Positions 49,676-58,302 are shown, counted from the stretch's first letter. The stretch is 64,000 nt of DNA from Advenella mimigardefordensis DPN7 (GCF_000521505.1 NZ_CP003915.1:3162001-3226000); one strand, 5' to 3'. The notes: a model not told the origin generated them from the sequence alone. Program-made: numbers and translations.

Positions 49676-51124
49676 CTATCCGAAAATCCCGTGCAGAAAC
49701 CAGCGCCATTGAGTATAGCGTTCCCGAAACAACCAATAGCGTACGCCACTGGTATCTTCCGCAACAAAATAGTCTCGTAACGCCGCCCCTTCCCACCAGC
49801 CATCTTCGATCCTTTCCGGCCCCTGCACAATATGCAATGGCGAACCATACCAGGGACGATGCTTGCGCACAGACAGGAGCAGCGGTTTTTCCAGCAACCA
49901 GCAGGGCCGCGTCACGCCCTCAACAACCGGCGCTGCAACAAAAGCGGTGTTTGCCGGCCCCCAACGATTAGCCACTTCGGGCCGATGATCGGCAACCGGC
50001 TGCGGTGCCCATACCCGATCATGCCCGAGCCGGGCCAGAATGATTTCAAGAACCCGCTCACGGTCCTGGGGTGTGCCACCGGGTTCGGGAAACAAATCGT
50101 CAGCAACCGGCGCAGCTTCCTGCACTCTGGCCACATCAAGCGTCACGGCAATCACAGGTGCAACCAGCTTCAGGTGATGCAGATGCTCTTGCAACAAGCG
50201 CATCAGATGAGCCGGATCGCGGGTGGGAATGGCGGTTGCCAGCTCAACCTGAGATGGCTCACGCGCATGACGCCCCCGCTCATGTTCAAGCAGCAGGACA
50301 AGCTGTGTGACCGCCCGCTGATGTGCGGTAAGCCAGCCGCAAAGCTGCTGGATCAGTCGACCGGCTACCCTGGCAACGGCTTCTGTATATTCAATTCGTT
50401 CCACCAGTTCTATTCGCCCCTGAAACTGCAGCGGCGCGACAATCCATTTGAATATTTCAGGTGTGTTCCCGTAAGCAGCATCAAGCACCTGCAGAACCTG
50501 TCGGCTGGTGCGCCGCTGCAACCCGGCACGGGGCAGTTGCCGTAAAGCTCCCAGCGTGGCGCAGCCAATGCTGCTCAGCCAGGTTTCATAAGGAAGCACA
50601 GCCGGCAACGATCCGACGGGCAATACGTCCAGCCGGCGAACCTGAGTGTGTGGTTTAAGACAGCGACGCAGGCGTATGTACGCAGCCGTTGCCAGCAGCC
50701 AGGCGCCACCAGCTGTTGCTGCAATCGCGTAGCCTGCGCTCAGACAGAGCCCATGCAAGGTGCCCTGGATACGCCGGTACAACCGCCGGATGCCACCAAA
50801 AAGACGCAGACTGGCCGTGACATCCAGCAACAGCGTATCGCGTTCCCCCAATGCAAGCTCCGGTGTGTATTGCAGCAGCGCCAGCGACGCCGCCTGAATG
50901 GCCGACTGATGAAGATGCTCATCGTATTCGGTAAGAACAGCCTGGGGACACAAAGTATTGACGCCGCTGATGCGCATACCTGGTTGTACGCCCGCCGTCC
51001 GGGCAGCAGGCGAGCACACCCGGACCAGACCACGATCGATCACAACGGCCGCGGTGTTGCGCCAGTCAGGGCAGAGTGTGTCCAGCGTGGGGTGCAGCAG
51101 ATGTACGGCTATCCATGTACGCAT
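49676..51124 (-). CDS. imuB: ImuB, Y-family polymerase-like mutasome hub
   Basis: A 482-residue relative of Y-family polymerases that serves as an adaptor binding the beta clamp, ImuA and ImuC. The ATG at 51124 starts MRTWIAVHLL, where active polymerases have DMDAFF, so the catalytic acids are missing, as in ImuB. ARTAGVQPGMRISG and LLLDVTASLRLFGG are family motifs, and a helix-hairpin-helix-like stretch lies near residue 185. It begins inside imuA (59-base overlap), so the genes are coupled. Confidence 0.93.
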   Translation of the reverse strand: MRTWIAVHLLHPTLDTLCPDWRNTAAVVIDRGLVRVCSPAARTAGVQPGMRISGVNTLCPQAVLTEYDEHLHQSAIQAASLALLQYTPELALGERDTLLLDVTASLRLFGGIRRLYRRIQGTLHGLCLSAGYAIAATAGGAWLLATAAYIRLRRCLKPHTQVRRLDVLPVGSLPAVLPYETWLSSIGCATLGALRQLPRAGLQRRTSRQVLQVLDAAYGNTPEIFKWIVAPLQFQGRIELVERIEYTEAVARVAGRLIQQLCGWLTAHQRAVTQLVLLLEHERGRHAREPSQVELATAIPTRDPAHLMRLLQEHLHHLKLVAPVIAVTLDVARVQEAAPVADDLFPEPGGTPQDRERVLEIILARLGHDRVWAPQPVADHRPEVANRWGPANTAFVAAPVVEGVTRPCWLLEKPLLLSVRKHRPWYGSPLHIVQGPERIEDGWWEGAALRDYFVAEDTSGVRYWLFRERYTQWRWFLHGIFG

Positions 51125-52115
51125 GGCGGGACTCGGTAAAAGCAGCAGAATAAGGATCGGAGGCGGCTCCGGAATGGAAGCGCCTGCCAGATGCATCTGA
51201 ATAAAGTGAGATATGGACAGGATGTTCACTGACACTGCCACGACGTTTGACAATGTGCACGTGAAGCCCTCTGGGAACCGGATGAAGTGCAAGCCGCAAG
51301 GGTGCCGGCGAAGATTGCCTGGCCGCGGACAAAGACCGAACCAGCACAAATAGCGTGTCACCCTTTTGCGCCGACAATTGCAAACGACGCAGAGCGCCAT
51401 CACGCAGGGCGTGTTGCCATAACACCAGCGCAGCAAACGCCCCGCTGTTCAGAATATGTTCGGCGGCCCACAAGGCATCGGTTGTGTTTTGCGGTGAGAG
51501 CCAGAGCAGGCGGGAAGGTGCGATGCCCCAATGCGCCCACGCACAGACCTGCGGCACATACGGAGGCTGAATCAGCACGATAGGACGTTGTTCGGCGCTG
51601 ACGTTATCCGGGCTTGAAGCGGTTGCCGCATGAGGCAACTGACGCTGCCTGTTCCCGCTAAAAACGGGCCTGAACAACTGGATCTCCCCAATACCGGCAC
51701 GCGGCGTCATGACCTCGATAAGATTGCCCAGAGGCCACCCCCCGCCGGGCAATTGGGCCGATATTTCAGGGTAGCCGGTATTGGCATAAAGACCTGGAGA
51801 GCGGGCAATTTGCGACGCTCGCCACAGCGCCGGATGAATGCGCTCCGGCGCAGCCAGGATAGAAGGCGCGGCAGCATTCTGCCCGGCCCGTTGTTCGGCC
51901 AGTTGTGCGGGCACGCCTGCGGAAAGGCGCTCAGATAGGCCTTCCGGTATGTTTTGGGGTAGGCTGTTTGGCCTGCTTTTGGACATGCTTTTGGACATGC
52001 TTTTGGGCACGCTTTTGGGCACGCTTTTGGGCACGCTTCCCGGGCCACCAGGACGGGCGCCCGGTGCCGTTTCAATACCTGTTCCTGAGGGGCTTTGCGC
52101 TGTGTTTTTGATCAT
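51066..52115 (-). CDS. imuA: ImuA, RecA-like translesion synthesis protein
   Basis: A 349-residue member of the ImuA/SulA-like RecA-fold family acting in the SOS mutasome. The ATG at 52115 has AAGGAA six bases ahead and lies 15 bases after the LexA box. HPALWRASQIARSPG and STGYPEISAQLPGGGWPLGNLIEVM-like text (here NTGYPEISAQL) mark the family start near residue 95. About 90 residues before that are low complexity, including tandem VPKS/MSKS repeats encoded by 12-bp DNA repeats at 51975-52034. The C terminus is Ser/His/Ala-rich. Confidence 0.9.
   Translation of the reverse strand: MIKNTAQSPSGTGIETAPGARPGGPGSVPKSVPKSVPKSMSKSMSKSRPNSLPQNIPEGLSERLSAGVPAQLAEQRAGQNAAAPSILAAPERIHPALWRASQIARSPGLYANTGYPEISAQLPGGGWPLGNLIEVMTPRAGIGEIQLFRPVFSGNRQRQLPHAATASSPDNVSAEQRPIVLIQPPYVPQVCAWAHWGIAPSRLLWLSPQNTTDALWAAEHILNSGAFAALVLWQHALRDGALRRLQLSAQKGDTLFVLVRSLSAARQSSPAPLRLALHPVPRGLHVHIVKRRGSVSEHPVHISLYSDASGRRFHSGAASDPYSAAFTESRHAYMDSRTSAAPHAGHTLP
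51975..52034. repeat. 12-bp tandem repeat inside imuA
   Basis: Five head-to-tail units (GCTTTTGGACAT twice, GCTTTTGGGCAC three times) encode a run of VPKS/MSKS tetrapeptides in the ImuA N terminus, in frame. Loss or gain of one unit would not shift the frame. Confidence 0.93.
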
Positions 52116-52130
52116 GGCAATTCCTTTAAG

Positions 52131-52150
52131 TACTGTATAAGTATACAGTA
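52131..52150 (-). promoter_or_regulatory. LexA (SOS) box of imuA-imuB-dnaE2
   Basis: TACTGTATAAGTATACAGTA carries CTGT-N8-ACAG, the E. coli-type LexA consensus, with full outer symmetry. It lies 15 bases upstream of the imuA ATG and overlaps the likely -10 region, so LexA binding would repress the cassette until DNA damage. Confidence 0.93.
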
Positions 52151-52270
52151 TTTTTAAATCACCACATCTTCGGAAAACCGAGGTATATGAATCAAAATGG
52201 CCTACACAAACATGCAAATACACTACACTGGGGGGCCTCTATCCTTTTCCCTTACTCTCAGGAATGACTT

Positions 52271-52570
52271 ATGAAAACGACCTCTTCCCTGCTTTTTTCA
52301 CTGTTGATCATCATGCCAGGCATGGCTGCTGCGCAATCGAAGCACCAGCAGGAAGCCCAGGCCATCAATGACGCGAAAGTAACGCTGGCACAGGCAGTGC
52401 AAACCGCCGAATCAGAAACCGGTGCCAAAGCGGTCGAAGTCGATTTTGATCGTGAGAACAACGTCTGGTCATATGAAGTCACGACCCTCAAACCGGGCAC
52501 AAAATATGAACTGGTCATTGATGCCAATACAGGCCAGGTCATCTCCCGCAAGGAAGAGCAAAAGCAATAA
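52271..52570 (+). CDS. PepSY domain protein, secreted
   Basis: A 99-residue exported protein: a signal peptide ending near residue 21 (GMAAA-QS), then a single PepSY domain (ITLAQAVQTAE-like AKVTLAQAVQTAESETGAKAVEVDF; EVTTLKPGTKYELVIDANTGQVI). PepSY domains are found in peptidase propeptides and small periplasmic proteins, and their function here is unknown. AGGAATG precedes the ATG. It is monocistronic, divergent from imuA. Confidence 0.85.
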   Translation: MKTTSSLLFSLLIIMPGMAAAQSKHQQEAQAINDAKVTLAQAVQTAESETGAKAVEVDFDRENNVWSYEVTTLKPGTKYELVIDANTGQVISRKEEQKQ

Positions 52571-52580
52571 TGGTCAGACG

Positions 52581-52603
52581 GGCGCCCGATATATTCGGGC
52601 GCC
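52581..52603. terminator. Hairpin after the PepSY gene, possible terminator
   Basis: GGCGCCCGA and TCGGGCGCC form a perfect 9-bp stem around TATAT, 11 bases past the stop. No T run follows, so it could be a weak terminator or a transcript-stabilising hairpin. Confidence 0.4.
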
Positions 52604-52793
52604 AACCGCCATAACATATGGCATTATCACAGTAACAATAGCAAGATTGCCAGCGGGCCATTCTGCGATCACGACCCGGATATGATGATTCTGATAGCAC
52701 GGGTATGATTGCGCCGTTTTTATCAGGCAAGGAATGACCGCTTTACCCGCAAGCCCGCAGATTCTGCGGACGACGGTATCCGACACCGCTACC

Positions 52794-53657
52794 CTAGCGA
52801 CCAATAATCGCCGCCTGCTCCTCCCCCGCCTTCACATGAAAATCCGAATACGGGTCCTCCTGCTCGATATTGATACGCATACGGGTGGGTTTGATATTCC
52901 CGAAAATAGTGGCAAAAGGCGTGTCCTTGGCATCATTGCCGCGCGCAATCACCACCAGATTATCGGGCGGCGCCAGCCTGGTCGGGTCAAACTTAATCCA
53001 TCGCCCGCCCAGGTAGGCTTCAAAAATCGCGTGAAAATCCTGTGGGGGTTCCGCAAAATAGATATACCCCACGCAAAAGCGGGCAGGTATATTCAGAGCA
53101 CGGCAAAACGTGATGGCCAGATGGGCAAAATCCCGGCATACGCCCTTGCGCTTTTCAAATACATCAGCGGCTGACGTGGTGGAATCTGAACACCCTACTT
53201 CGTATTGAATATTTTCCTGTATCCAGTCAATCATCGACTCAACCAGTGCAATGCCGTCGCCCTGCGCACAGAAAAGCGCCTGCACCTGAGCGGAAAGCAC
53301 ATCCGATTCGCAATATCGACTTGGTCGCAGGCAGGGAATGGTTTTCTTTGGCAGTCGCGCAATGGGATAGATAGCAGCCTCGGCCGGTCGCCTGGCATTG
53401 TTGGTCACAACACGAACCGAGTAATCGACATGGATCGTTCCTTCTTCAGCAGGAAACGATACAAAGCGTCCACCCACGGCATCAATATTTTTCTGAAAAC
53501 GCACAGGCGTCCTGCTGCCATTGTTTTCAGCATAATCCACACTCAGGTGCTCTTCCAGAATCAGCTGGCTTTTTTTGGACGCCAGCATATTCAGAAAAAA
53601 CTCACTTGCCGAAAAAATCTCATATTCCAGCGACGTTCTAATTGTTGACACCAGCAT
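52794..53657 (-). CDS. Transglutaminase-like cysteine protease family protein
   Basis: A 287-residue protein with an N-terminal beta-sandwich (about residues 1-110) and a transglutaminase-like domain. The Cys-His-Asp triad reads GVCRDFAHLAI near residue 177, DFHAIFEAYLGGRWIKFD near 220 and FDPTRLAPP near 235. There is no signal peptide, so it is likely cytosolic. The ATG at 53657 is preferred over a GTG five codons upstream because AGGTGGGG spaces better to it. In the family such proteins cleave or crosslink peptides, but the target is unknown. A gap of 132 bases separates it from the uptake operon. Confidence 0.85.
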   Translation of the reverse strand: MLVSTIRTSLEYEIFSASEFFLNMLASKKSQLILEEHLSVDYAENNGSRTPVRFQKNIDAVGGRFVSFPAEEGTIHVDYSVRVVTNNARRPAEAAIYPIARLPKKTIPCLRPSRYCESDVLSAQVQALFCAQGDGIALVESMIDWIQENIQYEVGCSDSTTSAADVFEKRKGVCRDFAHLAITFCRALNIPARFCVGYIYFAEPPQDFHAIFEAYLGGRWIKFDPTRLAPPDNLVVIARGNDAKDTPFATIFGNIKPTRMRINIEQEDPYSDFHVKAGEEQAAIIGR

Positions 53658-53789
53658 GGCTGCACACCCCACCTATGTAAATAATTAACCGGGCACTCGA
53701 TGGCTGACGCTATGTAGCGGATTCAGACTGCCGCTCCCATGAACAATGCGGATCAGGCACCCACATGACCAACCCGGACACATTCTCGT

Positions 53790-54533
53790 TCAGCTTGCGA
53801 GACGCTCCAGAGGCGCAACGGCTGCGCCTTTGATACCATGCCTGTTCATCGCGTCCTGAATAAACCCGCTGCTTTTCATCTCTTCCACGAACGCGGCCAG
53901 ATACGCCACGGCGTCTGTTCCCCGACTGCGCGGCACGCCCATTGCCTGACGAATGGTCATGAAGCTGCCGGGGATCAGGCGCAGTCCGGAATGCCTGGAT
54001 GCATCGGCCTCCAGTTGCTGCCGAACCCCTGCCGCCACATCCGTCTGCTCGCTCAGAAACGTTTCAACCACCGTCGGCGAGGTAGGCGCTCGCGTAATTT
54101 CAGCGCGCTTGAGTTCACGACTCAGAAACAGGTCATATGCGCTCCCCTTTCCTACTGTAACTCGGATACCCTCCTGGTCAACCGCCTCCAGCGAATGAAT
54201 CGCGGATGCTTCCCGCACCAGATAGGCACCTTCAATGTGAATATAGGCAGCGGTAAAAGCAATGTCCGCAGCACGCAGTGGATCAATAGCAAAAAAGCCG
54301 ATATCCGCTTTATCTTCGGACACGATTTCAACTGAACGGCCAGCACTCTCAAGCACAATCAGTTCAAGCGGCACCCCCAGCCGGTCGGCAAATGCATGTG
54401 CCAGGTCAACAGAGACCCCGGCAGGATTGCCCTGGGCATCGCGTCCGGCAAGAATGGGATTCCCCAGATTGATAGAAGCGCGCAACTGGCCTGTGGGCGT
54501 GAATGCAGAAACAATAGCGGAGTCAGTTTTCAT
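53790..54533 (-). CDS. Solute-binding protein family 3 without signal peptide
   Basis: A 247-residue protein of the SBP_bac_3 fold that in the family binds amino acids or organic acids for ABC uptake. GRDAQGNPAGVSVDLAHAFADRLGVPLELI near residue 35, SEDKADIGFFAIDPLRAADIAFTAAYI near 80, and the hinge region with VTVGKGSAYDLFLSRELKRAEI are visible. The N terminus has no hydrophobic leader, so the protein should stay in the cytosol, where it cannot serve as a transport receptor. Related leaderless proteins have been annotated as ABC receptors, but their role is open. It is last in an operon with the Bug receptor and a dehydrogenase. Confidence 0.78.
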   Translation of the reverse strand: MKTDSAIVSAFTPTGQLRASINLGNPILAGRDAQGNPAGVSVDLAHAFADRLGVPLELIVLESAGRSVEIVSEDKADIGFFAIDPLRAADIAFTAAYIHIEGAYLVREASAIHSLEAVDQEGIRVTVGKGSAYDLFLSRELKRAEITRAPTSPTVVETFLSEQTDVAAGVRQQLEADASRHSGLRLIPGSFMTIRQAMGVPRSRGTDAVAYLAAFVEEMKSSGFIQDAMNRHGIKGAAVAPLERLAS

Positions 54534-54560
54534 AGGATAGGCAAATAATAAATATTGATT

Positions 54561-55082
54561 TCAGGCGAGGGAACGGGCAGCATGCTCGCTACAGCACAGG
54601 TTAATACGAATGGGTTCAAGCGTATCGCCAAACCAGGCGTTGATGGCGGCCAATCTTTCACCCACATAAAAAGGATCACCGGATTCATTCAGTTTCATAC
54701 CCAGATCATGACCCGGCACCAGCAGCGTACCAGGAACCCGTTTCCAGATATCCCATATCCGTTTCAGCGTGTCTGAGCTGGCCTGCACATCGCAAGTGTC
54801 ATGGACGCTACCGGACAACAGTTCGGCCCGGTTCTTGGCCGCATCCCCGGTAAATAGAATGGCCTGACCCGGCAGGTCAACATAGAATAGCAGATGCCCG
54901 GGCGTATGTCCCGGTGATGCGACGGCTGTCATACCAGGCAAAATGGTGTCGCCATCGTTAACCCGTCGTACGCTGGGCGAATGAATCCGTTCACGCACGT
55001 ACAGTTCAGGCAGAGGGTTGAACCCCGGCGGCTTGATTGGCGTATTGCTGCAACAGGCGGAGTACGTCGGCATCAATAGCAA
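54561..55082 (-). pseudogene. MBL-fold hydrolase, truncated at the 5' end
   Basis: This frame encodes the C-terminal half of a metallo-beta-lactamase-fold hydrolase: GMTAVASPGHTPGHLLFYV, LFTGDAAKNRAELL and LVPGHDLGM with the later zinc ligands. The N-terminal HxHxDH cluster is absent. Upstream of about 55020 the frame runs antonymously into the 3' end of the dehydrogenase gene (55006 onward) in another reading frame and looks nothing like an MBL protein. An event that deleted the first half and joined the rest to the dehydrogenase end is the simplest reading. It could still be translated from an ATG within the dehydrogenase gene, but would lack catalytic zinc ligands. Confidence 0.75.
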
Positions 55083-56073
55083 TGCCTTCGGATTTCTGGC
55101 GCGCCAGATTATTCAACTCAATTTCTCCGGGCTGAATAACAGGTCGTGCAGGATCGGCTGGTGGGCTGTCATGCAAAATAGCAGCGAAGTCGGTCATGCG
55201 TTCGGTCAGCCACTGTACTGAGCCAAGCTTGCGGGTATCAATCAGAATAAAGAAATGCCCCAGATTCTGAGGTTCGTCAGGCGCATCAACCCAGGATTTA
55301 ACATGCGTCAGATAGGCAGCGTTCGACAACAACCCCGCAAACAAATCCACCATCAGCGCCAGGCCATATCCCTTATGTCCGCCTATTGGCAGCAAGAACC
55401 CGTCCAGTGCTTCTTTAGGGTTCGTCGTGGGCCTGCCCGATGCGTCTGTTGCCCAGGTGTCGGGAATCTCGCTGCCAGCCTTGAGTGCATTGCGAATTTT
55501 GGCGCGGGCAACGACGCTCATGGCCATATCAAGCAGAAAATGCCTGCCCGCCGGATTGGGTACGGCGAAAGCGATAGGACTGTTGCCAACCCGCGCATCC
55601 GTCCCTCCCCAGGGAGCAATTGTGGTAGTGGCATTGCTGCCGATAATACTGGCAAATCCGGCCTCTGCCGCAATCAGACCATAGGGCGAGATCGGGCCAA
55701 AATGGTTGCTTTGGCGTGCAAATGCCATTCCAATGCCGCAATCCTGCGCTGCTTCCATGGCTGCCCGCAGTGCGTGCATACCAACCAGCGGACCAATCCC
55801 GTTATCCCCATCGACCAGGCGAAGACCTGCCGCTGGTTTATCCACTGTGATATTTGCGTTTGCATTGATGCCGCCCACCTGAATGCGGGAACCATAGGAT
55901 TCGATCCGGCTCAGGCCATGCGTTGACAGCCCGAATAAATCGGCCAGCACCAGAATTTTCACAACATCAGCAGCGGCATTGGGAGCCAGGCCCAGGTTTT
56001 GAAAGGCAGCAATGCCAAGTGCTGTCAATTGGTCTTGCGGAACAAGCACCTTGTCATTTGTTCTTGTGTTCAT
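55006..56073 (-). CDS. LDH2/malate-type NAD(P)-dependent dehydrogenase
   Basis: A 355-residue dehydrogenase of the LDH2 (YlbC/ComC/MdH) family, which oxidises 2-hydroxy acids such as malate, ureidoglycolate or sulfolactate. Family features: ADLFGLSTHGLSR near residue 45, NHFGPISPYGLIAAEAG near 120, NATTTIAPWGGTDARVGNSPIAFAVP near 145, and GGHKGYGLALMVDLFAGLLS near 230. The C terminus (after about residue 350) reads VQPSA, which differs from neighbouring family members in length and overlaps the broken MBL frame, so the end may be altered. It begins 26 bases after the Bug gene. Confidence 0.92.
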   Translation of the reverse strand: MNTRTNDKVLVPQDQLTALGIAAFQNLGLAPNAAADVVKILVLADLFGLSTHGLSRIESYGSRIQVGGINANANITVDKPAAGLRLVDGDNGIGPLVGMHALRAAMEAAQDCGIGMAFARQSNHFGPISPYGLIAAEAGFASIIGSNATTTIAPWGGTDARVGNSPIAFAVPNPAGRHFLLDMAMSVVARAKIRNALKAGSEIPDTWATDASGRPTTNPKEALDGFLLPIGGHKGYGLALMVDLFAGLLSNAAYLTHVKSWVDAPDEPQNLGHFFILIDTRKLGSVQWLTERMTDFAAILHDSPPADPARPVIQPGEIELNNLARQKSEGIAIDADVLRLLQQYANQAAGVQPSA

Positions 56074-56099
56074 ATGGGTTTCCTAAGAAATAAAAGTAA

Positions 56100-57089
56100 C
56101 TATTCGACCGAAAGTTTGGCGCTGTGTACTACTTCGCGCCAGCGCCGCTCTTCGGCATCGATAAAGGCAGCAAACGCTTGCGGGCCTGCACCGGATATCT
56201 CACTTGAGTCGTATTCCATACGCTTGCGCACTGACGCCGATTTCAATGCCACAAGCGCAGACTGATGCAAGCGTTCAATGACACCCTCCGGCGTTCCGGC
56301 GGGGGCCAGCAGACCGAACCATTGCGAGCTTTCAAAACCCGGATATCCCTGTTCCGCTACAGTTGGAATATTCGGTAAAACAGCAAGTCGTTTTTTGGAA
56401 CCCACGGCGATGATTTTTATTTTTCCTGCCTGCGCAGACGGCAGCAAGCCCGGTGTCCCTGCTGCCGCAGCATCAATAAAACCGCCCAGAAGATCGTTCA
56501 GCTGCGCACCCGTGCCTTTGTAAGGAACATGGACCACATTGATGCCTGTCGCGATCTTGAGCATTTCAAACGCCAGATGGCCGGCACTGCCATTGCCCGC
56601 CGAACCATAGTTCATGACGCCAGGCCTGGTTTTTGCAAGTGCCACGAATGACGGAAGATCCGTTGCACTCACACCGTTGCCCAATGCAAAAACCATCGGA
56701 AGCTTGGCCAGCAACGTGATTGGCGCAAAGTCCCGGCGAGGGTCATACGTCAGCTTGGGGATCATGGACGGATTCACTGCCAGGGTACCAACGTGCCCCA
56801 GAATCAGGGTATAGCCATCAGGTTTGGCGCGAGCCACTTCGGTTGTCGCAATCATTCCCTGGGCACCGCCCTTGTTTTCTACAACAACCTGCTGTCCCAG
56901 GTCCTTGGACATTTCCGAAGCGACTGCCCTGGCGACAACGTCAGAACTCCCGCCGGGTGCATATGGCACAAGCAGACGAATTGGGCGCTCCGGCCAGGTT
57001 TGTGCCTGCGTCGCGGCAACCGGAAGCAGCAACAAGGTGCTGCTTAAAAAGCAAACCAGGGATTGGCGGAACGACATGTTTTTTTTCAT
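56100..57089 (-). CDS. Tripartite tricarboxylate transporter substrate-binding protein (Bug family)
   Basis: A 329-residue periplasmic receptor for carboxylates. A signal peptide ends at TQAQ-TW near residue 30. PIRLLVPYAPGGSSDVVAR near residue 37, NKGGAQGMIATTEVARAKPDGYTL near 72, VPYKGTGAQLNDLLGG near 190 and GLLAPAGTPEGV near 265 are Bug signatures. AGGAG lies 8 bases before the ATG. No TctA/TctB membrane genes are nearby, as is common for the large Bug families of Alcaligenaceae. It is the first gene of the operon, divergent from a LysR gene, with the dehydrogenase next, suggesting uptake and oxidation of a hydroxy acid. Confidence 0.95.
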   Translation of the reverse strand: MKKNMSFRQSLVCFLSSTLLLLPVAATQAQTWPERPIRLLVPYAPGGSSDVVARAVASEMSKDLGQQVVVENKGGAQGMIATTEVARAKPDGYTLILGHVGTLAVNPSMIPKLTYDPRRDFAPITLLAKLPMVFALGNGVSATDLPSFVALAKTRPGVMNYGSAGNGSAGHLAFEMLKIATGINVVHVPYKGTGAQLNDLLGGFIDAAAAGTPGLLPSAQAGKIKIIAVGSKKRLAVLPNIPTVAEQGYPGFESSQWFGLLAPAGTPEGVIERLHQSALVALKSASVRKRMEYDSSEISGAGPQAFAAFIDAEERRWREVVHSAKLSVE

Positions 57090-57202
57090 TGGAAAGTCTC
57101 CTCACGGGTATCACGAGTTATGGCATTGGCTATGTAATATGATAGATAGAGGCCGAATATGAAGTAAAGTGCAAAAATTCGATTGATTATTGATGAAAAC
57201 GC

Positions 57203-58096
57203 ATGAAATTCGATTTGATTGATTTACGGACCTTCCTCGCGGTCGCGGATCTCGGCAGCTTTCGTGCTGCGTCAGAAGCCTTGCATTTGTCGCAGTCTGC
57301 CCTCTCACGCCGCATCGACAAACTGGAGGCAGCCCTTGGCGTGCAGCTGTTGCTGCGCACGACACGCAAAGTGGAATTGACGACAGTCGGGCGTGGCTTC
57401 GTTCCCCGCGCGCGCAATGTACTCAACGAACTGGAAAACGCACTCGTGGGAATACAGGAAGTATCGGACCGCCTGTCGGGGCTGGTAAGCATCGCCTGCG
57501 TGCCGTCGGCGGTGGCCTACTTCCTTCCGGGGGTGGTCCGCACGTTTCATGAACGATATCCTCGCATCCGCATTCGCATCATCGATGAATCATCTTCACA
57601 GGTCTTGACCGCCGTGGCACGAGGAGAAGCAGACTTCGGCCTGACCTACATTGGCGTCAATGATGCAGACATTGAGTTCACACCGCTGCTTGAAGAACCG
57701 TTTGTTGTCGCGGTTCGTCGCGATCATCCTCTGGCAAAGCAGAAGACGGTTGATTGGGCAGACCTGAGCGCCTACGAGTACATCAGCCTTGCTCAGGGTA
57801 GCGGCAACCGCTTTCTGATCGACCAGGCGCTGGCGCATGGCAAGGTTCGACCGCGACATTTTTGCGAAGTGCAGCATGTGCCTGCGCTGGTGAGTATGGT
57901 GGAGGCGGGGTTAGGGGTGGGGGTGGTGCCACGACTTGCGATGCCCGGTGCAGAGCATGCCTCTCTGGTGAGCTTGCAGCTATGCAATCCTCAAGTAACC
58001 CGCAGCCTGGGATTGATTCACAGACGAGCCAAGGAACTGAATCCAGTGGTCAAATTGTTCTATGATTTATTGGTGAGCAGTGCGCATACACGATGA
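57203..58096 (+). CDS. LysR family transcriptional regulator (divergent from Bug operon)
   Basis: A 297-residue LysR-type regulator. The DNA-binding head is FLAVADLGSFRAASEALHLSQSALSRRIDKLEAALGVQLLLR (residues about 10-50), followed by a LysR_substrate domain. It starts 113 bases from the divergent Bug gene, the classical layout for a regulator controlling its neighbours, probably with the transported acid as inducer. No convincing LTTR box is identified in the gap. The operon it is presumed to control has one broken gene. Confidence 0.93.
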   Translation: MKFDLIDLRTFLAVADLGSFRAASEALHLSQSALSRRIDKLEAALGVQLLLRTTRKVELTTVGRGFVPRARNVLNELENALVGIQEVSDRLSGLVSIACVPSAVAYFLPGVVRTFHERYPRIRIRIIDESSSQVLTAVARGEADFGLTYIGVNDADIEFTPLLEEPFVVAVRRDHPLAKQKTVDWADLSAYEYISLAQGSGNRFLIDQALAHGKVRPRHFCEVQHVPALVSMVEAGLGVGVVPRLAMPGAEHASLVSLQLCNPQVTRSLGLIHRRAKELNPVVKLFYDLLVSSAHTR

Positions 58097-58229
58097 TTTG
58101 ACTGGTTTGCCAACAGCGCCAACGCATGTTGATTTGGCATCGATCTAAGGCCAGAAACCACATCATCAAAGAGGAACTGCACTATCACGCAACTGGTGTA
58201 ACTAGCGCAATACCTCGACAGGAATTCTT

Positions 58230-58302
58230 CCACAGGTACGGGTTCGAACCGTAAACCTCCTCGTGAAGTACTCGGATACTCTACCAGTTGAGCTACCTGT
58301 GG
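58230..58302 (-). tRNA. tRNA-like element, probable pseudo-tRNA
   Basis: Read on the minus strand the 73 bases show a perfect 7-bp acceptor (CCACAGG/CCTGTGG), TA linker, D arm (GCTC, AACTGGTA, GAGT) and a perfect T arm (TACGG, TTCGAAC, CCGTA). The anticodon arm cannot be paired convincingly: best fits leave at least two mismatches in the 5-bp stem, and the base that should be U33 is ambiguous, so no amino acid can be assigned. No CCA end is encoded (A then AGA), unlike most betaproteobacterial tRNA genes. It lies alone in the 289-base gap between two LysR genes. Confidence 0.55.

Noticed and set aside
51125..51436. Longer imuB frame starting at 51436
   Set aside because: The extra N terminus lies antisense-free inside imuA but has no homology; the family start is at MRTW (51124).
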